Positions 1 through 7,573 of a stretch of DNA of 25,490 nt are shown here, piece after piece. The number at the start of each line of letters is the position of its first letter. Within the stretch, counting starts at the first letter, position 1. This DNA is from Akkermansia sp. (lineage in GTDB: Bacteria > Verrucomicrobiota > Verrucomicrobiia > Verrucomicrobiales > Akkermansiaceae): the NCBI GenBank assembly GCA_017628435.1, contig JAGBZE010000055.1, positions 1 to 25,490 of the forward strand, in the 5' to 3' direction. The notes below the pieces were generated by a model. The model was not told where the DNA came from. It made no database searches and saw only the letters and a list, made by a program, of their open reading frames with translations. A program made the position numbers and the translations under genes.

Positions 1-384
1 CAGTAATTGCGCTACCAGTGAAATAGCCCATAATACGACTAAAAAGGTTCCCTTATGCCCAATGTCGTGTGCTCTTTTGACACCTATGGGCAAGAAGATG
101 AAAATGCAGGCAGGTATCGTGAGGACTAATGATGTTATCTGGCAAAATTGCTCCAGTTCTTTCATGGATTCCTCGATATCAGTCTCGTATGATGTTGCTG
201 GAAATGCAGTTGCTACAAGGGTGCTGATGAGTATCGTGCAAAGAATGCCAAAAATCAAACTAAACGAAAGTATGTAAAGGATATACTGCTTTCGCGTAAA
301 TCGCCCGCCATAAAGAGACGGTTTGAATAAGGTGGCCCTGGCTACCTCCGGCTTTTGAGGGGAGGCAGGTAAGTTATCAGACAT
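1..384 (-). CDS. DUF805 family inner-membrane protein (partial, C-terminus beyond window)
   Basis: An open frame of 128 codons runs from ATG at 384 without a stop to base 1, so the gene is truncated by the window edge. After a polar N-terminus of about 22 residues comes the sequence YGGRFTRKQYILYIL (about 25-39), which matches the G-R-x-x-R-x-x-[FY]-W/I entry of DUF805 proteins. A hydrophobic segment follows (about 33-61), then a charged loop, a second hydrophobic segment (about 84-103), and the hallmark [KR]R-x-H-D-I-G motif (KRAHDIG, 103-109), directly before a third hydrophobic segment. DUF805 proteins are small multi-pass membrane proteins of unknown function, often 110-150 residues long; this one has a slightly long N-terminus. 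No Shine-Dalgarno sequence is visible before the ATG. Family assignment is fairly secure from the paired motifs; function is unknown. Confidence 0.8.
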   Translation of the reverse strand, partial: MSDNLPASPQKPEVARATLFKPSLYGGRFTRKQYILYILSFSLIFGILCTILISTLVATAFPATSYETDIEESMKELEQFCQITSLVLTIPACIFIFLPIGVKRAHDIGHKGTFLVVLWAISLVAQLL

Positions 385-425
385 GGTTTGGAGGATGTTG
401 AGGTGATTATCGGGTGAAATTATTT

Positions 426-446
426 CTCAAGGAGAGTTCTCTTGAG
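426..446 (-). other. 5'-leader hairpin of the DUF805 gene
   Basis: CTCAAG (426-431) pairs with CTTGAG (441-446), and AGA/TCT extends the stem past a one-base bulge. The hairpin would sit at positions +2 to +22 of the predicted transcript. No run of T follows, so a 5' stabilising stem is more likely than a terminator. Confidence 0.3.
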
Positions 447-453
447 CAGATAG

Positions 454-483
454 AACATAACATGCGTTCCGTATAGAAGTCAA
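454..483 (-). promoter_or_regulatory. Putative sigma70 promoter of the DUF805 gene
   Basis: On the minus strand TTGACT (478-483) and TATGTT (454-459) are 18 bp apart, which predicts a start near 447 and a leader of about 63 nt. The leader would begin with the imperfect hairpin at 426-446. Confidence 0.45.
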
Positions 484-565
484 GGATAATGGAGGATGAA
501 GAGCAAATCAGGGCCCATTCTTCTCTGCTTGCTGCTGATAAGGTCATTGTAGGGGCGGAATATAA

Positions 566-598
566 ACGAAAATCCCCGCTGCGGAGAGCAGCGGGGAT
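566..598 (-). terminator. Rho-independent terminator of the acidic-tail lipoprotein gene
   Basis: A perfect 11-bp stem (572-582 with 588-598, ATCCCCGCTGC and its complement) has a 5-base loop. On the minus strand it is followed by TTTTCGTTTA. It lies 31 bp past the stop of the gene ending at 630. Confidence 0.8.
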
Positions 599-629
599 GG
601 AAAGGTTTGCTGAAGTGGAGTTTACAGAA

Positions 630-1481
630 TTATTGCTCTTCCTCCTCTTCTTCTTCCTCATCGGAGGACTCTTCTTCGTCAGAGGATTCTTCCTCCTCTT
701 CTTCCTCATCGGAGGACTCCTCCTCTTCGTCAGAGGATTCCTCCTCATCAGAGGATTCTTCCTCGTCGTCGCCGGATTCTTCCTCGTCGCCCTCTTCCTC
801 ATCGCCATCGCCATCGCCTTCGCCAGCAGCGGAAGCCTTAGCCTTGGCTGCTTCCTCGCGGGCCTTCTTCTCAGCGGCGGCAGCGGCAAGTTCAGCCTCT
901 ATTTCCTGCAGGGTCTTGGGCTTGGAAATCAGATACTTCTCATCTGCCAGACCGGTTGCCTTGCGGGCATCGATGCGGTAGGTGTCGTAACCGGCCTCAG
1001 CCAGATAGGTCATGATGGCATCGGAAAGGGCGCGCCGCTGGCTGGTGTCGCACACATACATCTTGTAGGAGCCGATATAGGGGAGATCCCAGGCTGCTAC
1101 GCCATCGCGAGGAATGAGAATACCCACGAGGTTGGCCTTACCATCGGTGCAGATACCCCATACACGCTGGCGACCCTTGGGGGAGGTCAGTGCCACATAG
1201 TACTGCGGGTAGGCATAGTTGAAGTTCTTGATGGTGGAGCAACGCAGCCACATATCCAGAGCGCGTGCAACATTGTCGGGCATGGGGCCGGCTTCGGTGC
1301 ACAGGCGCTGTTTGGGGGAGGAAGCGTCGTTATAGCTGAAAATTGTCACATTTGTGCTCTCGCGGAGCTGCTGGGCGCGCTGATTGGCCGGGGAGACGGA
1401 GGCGCAGGAGCTGACCAGAGCAGCAGTGGCTGCAAGACCACAGGCCAAGGCGATACGTTTGAAGAGATGGAAATGTTTCAT
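630..1481 (-). CDS. Lipoprotein with a long Ser/Asp/Glu-repeat C-terminal tail, function unknown
   Basis: The product is 283 residues. The N-terminus is a lipoprotein signal peptide: basic start, hydrophobic stretch, and lipobox V-S-S-C with the lipidated Cys at 26. Residues of roughly 30-185 form a mixed alpha/beta domain with four further Cys that I do not recognise. An Ala/Lys/Glu helix follows (about 190-220). The last 60-odd residues are almost entirely acidic, with imperfect repeats of SSDEEE ending in eight Glu and a Gln. This gives a strongly anionic tail that may bind cations or basic partners; that role is inference. ATG at 1481 is the only start that supplies the signal peptide. 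The gene has its own promoter (1500-1529) and a strong terminator, so it looks monocistronic. It diverges from another lipoprotein gene starting at 1661. Confidence 0.8.
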   Translation of the reverse strand: MKHFHLFKRIALACGLAATAALVSSCASVSPANQRAQQLRESTNVTIFSYNDASSPKQRLCTEAGPMPDNVARALDMWLRCSTIKNFNYAYPQYYVALTSPKGRQRVWGICTDGKANLVGILIPRDGVAAWDLPYIGSYKMYVCDTSQRRALSDAIMTYLAEAGYDTYRIDARKATGLADEKYLISKPKTLQEIEAELAAAAAEKKAREEAAKAKASAAGEGDGDGDEEEGDEEESGDDEEESSDEEESSDEEEESSDEEEEEEESSDEEESSDEEEEEEEEQ

Positions 1482-1499
1482 GTTGTTTTGTTGCTCCTC

Positions 1500-1529
1500 A
1501 TTCTAGCCAATATGGAAGGGGAAAGACAA
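1500..1529 (-). promoter_or_regulatory. Putative promoter of the acidic-tail lipoprotein gene
   Basis: TTGTCT (1524-1529), an 18-bp spacer and TAGAAT (1500-1505) on the minus strand. The predicted start is about 12 nt before the ATG at 1481. A GAGGAG sequence lies between the -10 box and the predicted start, so it may be only partly in the mRNA. Confidence 0.5.
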
Positions 1530-1622
1530 GCAAAAATTTGCATTTTCTGCAAAAAAGTAGAATTTTTGAGTCTAGAGTGGATGGGGGTGACGAGTTTTTG
1601 GGACAGCAATAACAGAATGAGC

Positions 1623-1651
1623 TTGACGCTACGCGCGCAAGGGTGCAGAAT
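1623..1651 (+). promoter_or_regulatory. Putative promoter of the helical-repeat lipoprotein gene / nspC
   Basis: TTGACG (1623-1628), a 17-bp spacer and CAGAAT (1646-1651). The predicted start is about 1658, only 3 nt before the ATG at 1661, which would give a nearly leaderless mRNA. The -10 box matches consensus at only four of six bases. Confidence 0.35.
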
Positions 1652-1660
1652 GGTGTAAGT

Positions 1661-2881
1661 ATGATGCTCAATGACCGTTTTCGTAAATCCGGCAGCCGCT
1701 GCGCTGCAATTCTGGGTATGGCCACTGCCATTTGCCTGAGTTCCTGTGGTGAGAAGGAGTCAGAAACTCCCGCTTCCACGGAGCAGCCCGCGCCTGCGGT
1801 GGAGGCTGCCCCTGAGGCGGCAGTGGCAGCGCCGGAGACAGACCACCTTGCAGAGGCTCGCGAGGCTCTGTTCCAGCACGCCGTGTATACCCTGGGGCAG
1901 AAGGTGACCAGCCCGGATGAGTTTCCCCAGCTGAACACGATGGTGAAGGATATGCTGGAGCTGATGCGCACATACTATGGAGAGCTTCAGAAGGGCGAGC
2001 CTTGTGAAGAGCGTGCCCGCCTGGCATTGCAGATTGCCAGCACAACGCGCAACCTGGGTGCCTATGCCAAGGCTCAGGGTGAGTATGAGAATGCCCTGAG
2101 CGAGGTGGAGAGTCTGCCGGAGGCAGCAAAGAGCACGCCGGAGGTTCAGCGCATGCTCAGTGCATGCCACAATGGCATCGGTGTATGCCTGCTGGCTCAG
2201 AATAAGGCTGCCGAGGCATTGCCGAAGTATGAAGCGGCTCTGGCTGTGGATGAAGCTCAGTATCAGGCAGTGGCTCCCAAGGATGGTGAGGAACTGCCCG
2301 ATGGCGAGGTTGAACCCGGTCTTTCCCGAGCTGCCACTGATATGCTGGATTCGTATCGCTGCCTGGGCGATTGCCAGCGCGCGGTGGATGACCCTGAGGA
2401 AGCCCGCGCAACATACACCAAGGGGCATGAGCTGGCCCAGCGTCTTAAGCGCCTTTCTTCCGAGATGTCCATTGCCTATGCAAAGCTGCTCACTTCGCTG
2501 GGTAATCTGGATAACTCCATGGGTAAGCCGAAGGAGGCCATGGGTTCCTGGGTGGTTGCCGCCAAGATATGTCAGAGCCTGAATGCCAGTAGCCCCAAGT
2601 TGGAGGTGAAGGCTGAGACCAAGCGTTGTTTCGAGGCTCTGCTGCCCGCCATTCAGTCTGTGGGGCAGCAGCTGCAGGCTGATCAGAGTGCCGCGCAGCA
2701 GAAGAGCGAGGAGGAGAAGGCCGCCGCAGAGGCTGCTGCCGCAGAGAATGCCGCCGCCGAGAAGGCTGCTGCGGAACGCCTGGCAGCTGAGCAGAAAGCT
2801 GCTGAGGAAAAGGCCGCTGCTGAGAAGGCCGCTGCACAAGAGGCTGCCAACAAGCGTGTGCGCAACCGCCGCCGCCGCTAA
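1661..2881 (+). CDS. TPR-like lipoprotein with an Ala/Glu-rich coiled-coil C-terminus
   Basis: The product is 406 residues from ATG 1661; ATG 1664 is equally possible, and a GTG at 1643 would add six residues. A basic start and a hydrophobic stretch lead to a lipobox L-S-S-C with Cys at 29, then a short Pro/Ala/Glu linker. Residues of about 70-330 are helical with the periodic spacing of tetratricopeptide-like repeats, for example stretches around QGEYENALSEV, KYEAALAVDEAQ and TYTKGHELAQRL. Residues of about 345-400 form an uninterrupted KAAAE-type helix resembling the TolA stalk, ending in RNRRRR. This suggests an envelope scaffold that reaches across the periplasm, with a basic tip that could contact nucleic acid, lipid or peptidoglycan; the role is inferred. 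nspC follows after 15 bp and is probably co-transcribed, although no functional link is evident. Confidence 0.75.
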   Translation: MMLNDRFRKSGSRCAAILGMATAICLSSCGEKESETPASTEQPAPAVEAAPEAAVAAPETDHLAEAREALFQHAVYTLGQKVTSPDEFPQLNTMVKDMLELMRTYYGELQKGEPCEERARLALQIASTTRNLGAYAKAQGEYENALSEVESLPEAAKSTPEVQRMLSACHNGIGVCLLAQNKAAEALPKYEAALAVDEAQYQAVAPKDGEELPDGEVEPGLSRAATDMLDSYRCLGDCQRAVDDPEEARATYTKGHELAQRLKRLSSEMSIAYAKLLTSLGNLDNSMGKPKEAMGSWVVAAKICQSLNASSPKLEVKAETKRCFEALLPAIQSVGQQLQADQSAAQQKSEEEKAAAEAAAAENAAAEKAAAERLAAEQKAAEEKAAAEKAAAQEAANKRVRNRRRR

Positions 2882-2896
2882 CTCCACACAGGCGCT

Positions 2897-4087
2897 GTGG
2901 CTCAATTTCTGATTTCAGTATCGGCACTGGAGCGTAATGCCCGCATCCTGCAGGATGTAGCGTGTGCCTCCGGGGCCCACCTGCTGGTGGCACTCAAGGC
3001 GTTTTCTACCACGGCGGGTTTGTCTGTGCTCCGTCCGTATGCCGCGGGTTGCTGTGCTTCCGGGCTGTATGAGGCCCGGCTGGGGGCTCAGCATCTGGGC
3101 AGGCACGTAGCGGTGTATTCTCCGGCTTACCGGGAGGCTGAGCTGGCCGAACTGCTGGACTTTGCGCATCATATCGACTTTAACAGCGTGCCGCAGTGGC
3201 TGCGCTGGCGTGCTGCGTGCCTGGCGCATCCCCGTGTGCAGAGCGGGGAGCTGCAGCTGGGGCTGCGCATTAATCCGTGTTTTTCCACAGGTCACACGGC
3301 TCTTTATGACCCATGCGTACCTGGTTCCCGCCTGGGAATTCCGGCAGAGCAGCTGCAGGGGGTGGATCTGAGCGGTATCTCCGGCCTGCATTTCCACACC
3401 TTGTGCGAGCAGGGGGCGCAGGAGCTGATTGATACCTTCCGCGCCTTTGAAAAACAATTCGGCGACCTCCTTGCCAGCCCGCAGATCCGCTATCTGAATC
3501 TGGGCGGCGGCCACTGGATTACCAAGCCGGATTATGACCGCGCCGCGCTTATATCCCTGCTGCGTGAAATCCGGGAGATGTACAAGGTAGAGGTATTCCT
3601 GGAGCCCGGCGAGGCCTGGGCTATTCACACCGGTGTGCTGCGCGCCCGCGTGCTGGATGTCTTTGAATCACTGGGCTACCAGCATGCTATTCTGGATGTG
3701 AGCGCCAGTGCCCACATGCCCGATGTTCTGGAAATGCCCTACCGGCCGGATGTGTACGCCGTGCATTCCGGAGGTTCCGGCACCCCGGCTGTGCAGCTGG
3801 AGGGCGAGGAGTATTCCTGCTCCGGTGAGGCAGGTGAGCGGCCGTATACCTACCGCCTGGGGGCGCCCACATGCCTGGCGGGCGATGTGATTGGGGATTA
3901 TTCCTTTGACCACCCATTGCAGGTGGACGACATCATTGTGCTGGATGACATGAGCCACTACACCATTGTGAAGACTACGCATTTCAATGGTGTACCGCAC
4001 CCGGATATTGCCTTGCTGCAACCGGATGGCCAGGTGGAGGTAGCCAAGCGTTTCTCTTACGTCGATTTTGAGGGGCGCCTGGGCTGA
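2897..4087 (+). CDS. nspC: Carboxynorspermidine/carboxyspermidine decarboxylase
   Basis: The product is 396 residues from a GTG start 15 bp after the preceding gene; family members are about 370-400 residues. It is a PLP-dependent fold III (alanine racemase-like) decarboxylase that removes CO2 from carboxy(nor)spermidine in the alternative cytoplasmic polyamine pathway. Visible features: the PLP lysine in VALKAF (K34), the SGLYEARLG strand (55-63), the His-bearing GLHFHTLCEQ (163-172), the phosphate-binding NLGGGH (201-206), the LEPGEA motif (235-240) and the TCLAGD motif with the catalytic Cys (C326). The usual partner, carboxyspermidine dehydrogenase, is not in the window. The substrate (spermidine versus norspermidine precursor) cannot be told from sequence. 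Transcription ends at the strong hairpin shared with the convergent sulfatase gene. Confidence 0.92.
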   Translation: MAQFLISVSALERNARILQDVACASGAHLLVALKAFSTTAGLSVLRPYAAGCCASGLYEARLGAQHLGRHVAVYSPAYREAELAELLDFAHHIDFNSVPQWLRWRAACLAHPRVQSGELQLGLRINPCFSTGHTALYDPCVPGSRLGIPAEQLQGVDLSGISGLHFHTLCEQGAQELIDTFRAFEKQFGDLLASPQIRYLNLGGGHWITKPDYDRAALISLLREIREMYKVEVFLEPGEAWAIHTGVLRARVLDVFESLGYQHAILDVSASAHMPDVLEMPYRPDVYAVHSGGSGTPAVQLEGEEYSCSGEAGERPYTYRLGAPTCLAGDVIGDYSFDHPLQVDDIIVLDDMSHYTIVKTTHFNGVPHPDIALLQPDGQVEVAKRFSYVDFEGRLG

Positions 4088-4109
4088 GTCCTGAACGAAA
4101 GTTGTTAAA

Positions 4110-4151
4110 AGAAAGCCCCCACCTGTGCAGTGGCGCAGGTGGGGGCTTTCT
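4110..4151. terminator. Bidirectional terminator between nspC and the sulfatase gene
   Basis: A perfect 16-bp stem (4110-4125 with 4136-4151) encloses a 10-base loop. On the minus strand it is followed by TTTTAACAACTTT, a good tail for the sulfatase gene. On the plus strand the arm itself ends in CTTTCTGCTT, so termination of nspC is plausible but weaker. Confidence 0.8.
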
Positions 4152-4176
4152 GCTTGATGAAGTCTGACGTGCCGGA

Positions 4177-6423
4177 TTAGTGGCAGTAGGCCTCTGCCGG
4201 CACGGGGACTATGGGGGTCTGGGTGCCGTGCTGCGGGCCGCGGTTCCACTCCAGCTTGAAGCTGCCGGGGGCGCTGGCACCCTGTACCACGGTGATGGTG
4301 ATGGCGTGCTTACCGGCCTTCAGCGGAATACCCTTCTTGCCGGTCTGCTCTGCAATGGCTTCATCCGTGTTGATGGCGGCGGATTCATTCACTGTGCTGC
4401 CGGGGGTGTAATTGAAGTCAGCATCCACCAGCTGGAAGTTGTGCAGCTTGATGTAGGCCTTGGTGCCGGGCACATTGCTCAGGGTGAGGTAGAAGTGCCA
4501 GTGGTTGCCATCATCCGGCACGTTGATGTAGCCCTTGTACTCCGTGATACTGCCTGCGGGCAGCTGCTCAGCGGCGGGGTCGGCCACAGTACCGGTGGCG
4601 GCAGTGGCAGCGCCGGGCAGGGTATCAAACTCCGGCACCCAGGGGCTGGAGGCCTGCAGGCGGCGCATGGCAAGCCCGGGCGTGGTGGCTGCGGGGGTGT
4701 TGGCCGGCACCAGGGTCATATCATAGTTGCGGAAACCACCGCAGCCGTTGTTGCGGCGCCCGGCGGCGGGGTCGCGGGTGTAGTCATAGGCGCGGCGGGT
4801 GTGCAGCACCGCGGCCTTCAGCTTGTCCTGAATACCGGGCAGCTGGGCGGCAATGTTGGTGGTTTCGTGGGAGTCGGCCTCCACGTCGTACACCTCGAAA
4901 TCCGCCTGGGCATTGGCCATGTTGGTGCGGATAGCCTTCAGGTAGCGGCCATCCTCTGCGCGGAACATGATGACCTGCTGCTCACCGCGGCTGCGGCCCT
5001 TTTTGTTGGCCGCATAGTCCTGATACTGGGCCATGCCGCCGCCGAAGCAGTATTCGGAGTACACCACGCCATCCTGCTGGGCGGCATCATTACCCTGCAG
5101 CGTGGGCAGCAGCGAGACACCGTCGCAGCGCATGGGCTTGGGCAGCTGGGCCAGGTCCGCAAAGGTGGCCATCCAGTCGTGGAACTGGCTCGGGAAATTG
5201 CTGTTGTGATTCTGCTTGATATAGCCGGGGGCATACACCAGGCAGGGCACGCGCAGACCGCCTTCCCACAGGTCGCGCTTAATGCCGTCCATGGGGCCGT
5301 AGCTGCGGAAGAATGCCGGGTTCTGGGCCGGGGCAGGGTGGTCCTTGAAGCCCCACACGGCGCCGGGCTCGTTGTGCGGGCCGTTATCGCTGGTGAATAC
5401 CACAAAGGTGTTCTGGTCGATATTCAGGTCCTTGAGCAGCTGCAGCAGGTCGCCCATGGCATCATCCACGCGGGTAATCATGGTAGCGTGGCGCTGGGCG
5501 GATTCAATGGCGCCCTTGGCACCGCCGCCGAAGCGCCTGGCGGCGTATTCCTGCCACTCGGCGTTGTTCCGGTATTGAGGGTAAATGTAGGAATCCCACT
5601 GGCCGGTGGCGGTGTTAATCATCTTGCCGGGGGTGCCCAGCCACTGCACGCCGCCGTTCAGACCGCCGCCGGCGGGGTAGGGGGCACTGGGCACAGCCAG
5701 GCGGGCATGCGGTGCAATGAGCGTGAGCGCCAGGAAGAATGGCTTGTCCGGCGTGGCCTTCACGTGGTCGGTAATCCACTTCTTGCCGCGGGCGGTGAAC
5801 AGGTCGGTGCTGTAGCAGGTATCCAGCTTCGGGGTGATGAGTTCCTCACCATCCCAGATAGCGTTCATGTGGGTTTCCGGGTCGGCGTTGCTTTCCTCCT
5901 TGGCGTAGTGGCGGTGGCCGGCCAGGTGGTTGTTGTAGCCGAAGAAATAATCGAACCCGCGCAGCGTGGGCCAGGCGGCTGCGGTGGTGGGGGTGCCGCC
6001 GCTCTCCATGCCGCCGCCAATGCCCCACTTGCCGATAAGGGCTGTGGTGTAGCCGGCCTCGCGCAGCACGCTGGCCAGCGTGTGGGAGTCCTCCAGGGCG
6101 GCGTCAAAACTGTTGTTGCGAATCACCTCAGTGTGGCCCTGGTGGGTGCCGCTGAAGAGTGATGCGCGTGCCGGGGCGCATACCGGGGCAGCGGTGTAGT
6201 GGCGGCGCAGCTGCACACCCTGCTGGGCCATCTGGGCCAGGCTCGGGGTGCTGATGCTCGGCGGGCGCACCGTGCCGTCGGCGCAGGTGTCGGGCACATT
6301 GATGCTCATATCACCCCAGCCCATATCATCCACCAGCACCAGAATGATATTCGGTTTCTCCGCTGCGGAAAAGGCCTGCCCGGCAGCCAGCAGCAGGCTT
6401 ATGGCTAATGCTCGTAATTTCAT
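4177..6423 (-). CDS. Secreted arylsulfatase-type sulfatase with a C-terminal PA14/lectin-like domain
   Basis: The product is 748 residues. A signal peptide (1-20, ending FSA-A) points to export. The sulfatase fold starts at PNIILVLVDDMGWGD with the metal ligands D32/D33. The sulfatase signature C-x-P-x-R is C82-A-P-A-R86, so C82 would be converted to formylglycine by a maturase encoded elsewhere. GKWGIGG (131-137), PHA (238-240) and the metal-binding DNGPH (346-350) complete the S1-family active site. After the catalytic part (about 560) comes a Pro/Thr/Ala linker. A C-terminal segment of about 150 residues (YKGYINVPDDGNHWHFYL, then ITITVVQG) resembles PA14-type carbohydrate-binding modules. 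Likely role: desulfation of host or environmental glycans such as mucin, which fits the inferred lifestyle; substrate unknown. It has its own promoter and terminator. Confidence 0.9.
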   Translation of the reverse strand: MKLRALAISLLLAAGQAFSAAEKPNIILVLVDDMGWGDMSINVPDTCADGTVRPPSISTPSLAQMAQQGVQLRRHYTAAPVCAPARASLFSGTHQGHTEVIRNNSFDAALEDSHTLASVLREAGYTTALIGKWGIGGGMESGGTPTTAAAWPTLRGFDYFFGYNNHLAGHRHYAKEESNADPETHMNAIWDGEELITPKLDTCYSTDLFTARGKKWITDHVKATPDKPFFLALTLIAPHARLAVPSAPYPAGGGLNGGVQWLGTPGKMINTATGQWDSYIYPQYRNNAEWQEYAARRFGGGAKGAIESAQRHATMITRVDDAMGDLLQLLKDLNIDQNTFVVFTSDNGPHNEPGAVWGFKDHPAPAQNPAFFRSYGPMDGIKRDLWEGGLRVPCLVYAPGYIKQNHNSNFPSQFHDWMATFADLAQLPKPMRCDGVSLLPTLQGNDAAQQDGVVYSEYCFGGGMAQYQDYAANKKGRSRGEQQVIMFRAEDGRYLKAIRTNMANAQADFEVYDVEADSHETTNIAAQLPGIQDKLKAAVLHTRRAYDYTRDPAAGRRNNGCGGFRNYDMTLVPANTPAATTPGLAMRRLQASSPWVPEFDTLPGAATAATGTVADPAAEQLPAGSITEYKGYINVPDDGNHWHFYLTLSNVPGTKAYIKLHNFQLVDADFNYTPGSTVNESAAINTDEAIAEQTGKKGIPLKAGKHAITITVVQGASAPGSFKLEWNRGPQHGTQTPIVPVPAEAYCH

Positions 6424-6453
6424 AATCGTTTCAGGGAAAGGTTGCGTTGTTTC

Positions 6454-6482
6454 ATTCTAGCGGATTTGCCACGAGGTGGCAA
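6454..6482 (-). promoter_or_regulatory. Putative promoter of the sulfatase gene
   Basis: TTGCCA (6477-6482), a 17-bp spacer and TAGAAT (6454-6459) on the minus strand. The predicted start is about 6447, giving a 24-nt leader without a Shine-Dalgarno sequence. Confidence 0.55.
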
Positions 6483-6495
6483 CCCCCTAATTCAG

Positions 6496-6537
6496 GAAAA
6501 ATGCCCGCAGGTTGCCATGAGCGGCTTCCTGCGGGCA
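6496..6537 (-). terminator. Rho-independent terminator of the PEP-CTERM gene
   Basis: A perfect 10-bp stem (6502-6511 with 6528-6537, TGCCCGCAGG and its complement) encloses 16 bases. On the minus strand it is followed by TTTTTCC. It lies 24 bp past the stop of the gene ending at 6561. Confidence 0.75.
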
Positions 6538-6560
6538 CTATGAAATGGATTTTGCTCGCT

Positions 6561-7331
6561 TTACTTGCGGCGGCGGCGTGCAGCCAGACCACAGAGAGCC
6601 AGCAGGCTCAGCGTGGCAGTAGCCGGCTCGGGGATGAGATTGTCCGTACCCTTCCAGAGTTGAATGTTTGAGTATTTTTCGGCCTCGCCGTTGCAATAGA
6701 ATCGGGTTTCGTTGTTTTTGTAAAACAGGTAGTATGAATTCCCATCGTTATCAGACAGCATATTCCCAGGCAGAGTATAGCTGACAGTTTCATTGCCTAC
6801 GGTCAGAGTATATGTGCCTCCCAGAACTGTTCCGGCAGCTACACCTTCATTGTAAATTCCGTAATATTCATCAGCAACATTCGCTACAAACGAAAGCGTT
6901 ACGACAGTTGGCGTTCCGGATTGAACTACACCGGCGCTGGTAATGGCGAATTCAGTCTGCGTGTCCTTCTTACCACCTAACCTGAGCGAACCATTATTCA
7001 TAACCGCTAAAATCATACCGCGTGGGTCATGTGTGGCGGTTCCAGAAGCTCCAGAACCTGCGGAACTCCAGAGATCTGCAGCTGTAACAGAAGTATCTGT
7101 CAGAGTGAACATCAGCTTCCATGAGGTAAGATAAGTGGCGTTCTCTGTCCAGTTAAGGGAAGCTTGTCCACCGATAACAGAGGTGACCCCATCGGTAGTT
7201 GAAACCCATGTTTTTTCGGGTGTATTAGTTTTATTGCCGGTACCGCCGTTTAATGTTAATGCTGTCCACTCTGCATCTTGAGCTATGGCTGCTCCACTCA
7301 GAGCCAACAGGGTAATAAATGTTTTTTTCAT
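6561..7331 (-). CDS. PEP-CTERM sorting domain protein, putative LamG-like surface protein
   Basis: The product is 256 residues from ATG 7331, the start that gives a clean signal peptide (MKKTFITLLALSGAAIAQ). The body is a beta-rich Thr/Ser/Gly/Asn domain without Cys in its first two thirds, consistent with a concanavalin-like (LamG) jelly roll. The C-terminus is a textbook PEP-CTERM signal: IPEP at about 232, a hydrophobic helix, then RRRRK. Such proteins are cut and anchored by an exosortase, usually in bacteria that make exopolysaccharide. The exosortase is not in the window. The reading frame stays open upstream to 7439, and an in-frame ATG at 7421 coincides with the predicted transcription start, giving a possible 30-residue longer form. 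Base composition is visibly less GC-rich than in neighbouring genes, as often seen in fast-evolving surface-protein cassettes. Confidence 0.85.
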   Translation of the reverse strand: MKKTFITLLALSGAAIAQDAEWTALTLNGGTGNKTNTPEKTWVSTTDGVTSVIGGQASLNWTENATYLTSWKLMFTLTDTSVTAADLWSSAGSGASGTATHDPRGMILAVMNNGSLRLGGKKDTQTEFAITSAGVVQSGTPTVVTLSFVANVADEYYGIYNEGVAAGTVLGGTYTLTVGNETVSYTLPGNMLSDNDGNSYYLFYKNNETRFYCNGEAEKYSNIQLWKGTDNLIPEPATATLSLLALCGLAARRRRK

Positions 7332-7427
7332 AATGTGAATGAGGTGATAAAGGTGGAAGGAGGGCAGGGGTGGCCGGTTTCTCGCGCGATGAAAAGCTGG
7401 AGTACCTGCCTGAATCTCCATGGCGGC

Positions 7428-7456
7428 AGTATATCGCATTTTTTATGCGATTGCAT
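7428..7456 (-). promoter_or_regulatory. Putative promoter of the PEP-CTERM gene with a palindrome in its spacer
   Basis: TATACT (minus strand, 7428-7433) has a weak -35 candidate ATGCAA (7451-7456) at 17 bp. The spacer is exactly the core of the palindrome at 7433-7451. The predicted start is 7421, the first base of an in-frame ATG. Confidence 0.4.
7433..7451. repeat. Perfect palindrome ATCGCAT-N5-ATGCGAT, copy 1 (candidate operator)
   Basis: Two 7-bp arms flank a T5 spacer. Flanking bases extend the match with copy 2 to 21 bp (7431-7451 here, 7579-7599 there, inverted). It overlaps the spacer of the promoter reading into the PEP-CTERM gene, as expected for a repressor site. Confidence 0.6.
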
Positions 7457-7573
7457 ATGTTGTGTTGTATTATCAATGCTTTAAGCCTTATTCAGGGTCG
7501 CAGAAATTGTGCGGCTGCTCACCATTGGCAATGCCGTAAGCGCTTCTCTCTCTGTGGAAATGAATAATATCGC

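Noticed and set aside
62..277. A 71-codon plus-strand open frame near the left edge
   Set aside because: It is antisense to the DUF805 gene, which has clear family motifs over the same bases.
489..1658. A plus-strand open frame with very hydrophobic stretches (about 389 codons)
   Set aside because: The hydrophobic part is just the complement of the Glu/Asp/Ser tail of the minus-strand lipoprotein, and the frame covers the terminator and promoter of that gene.
2683..2865. A short minus-strand Ala/Ser-rich frame, and other frames in the same tract
   Set aside because: It is the complement of the KAAAE-rich coiled-coil of the lipoprotein gene. Low-complexity coding DNA leaves several frames open.
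4180..6162. A 660-codon open frame on the plus strand
   Set aside because: It is antisense to the sulfatase gene, with Gly/Val/His-rich composition, no start signals and no motifs.
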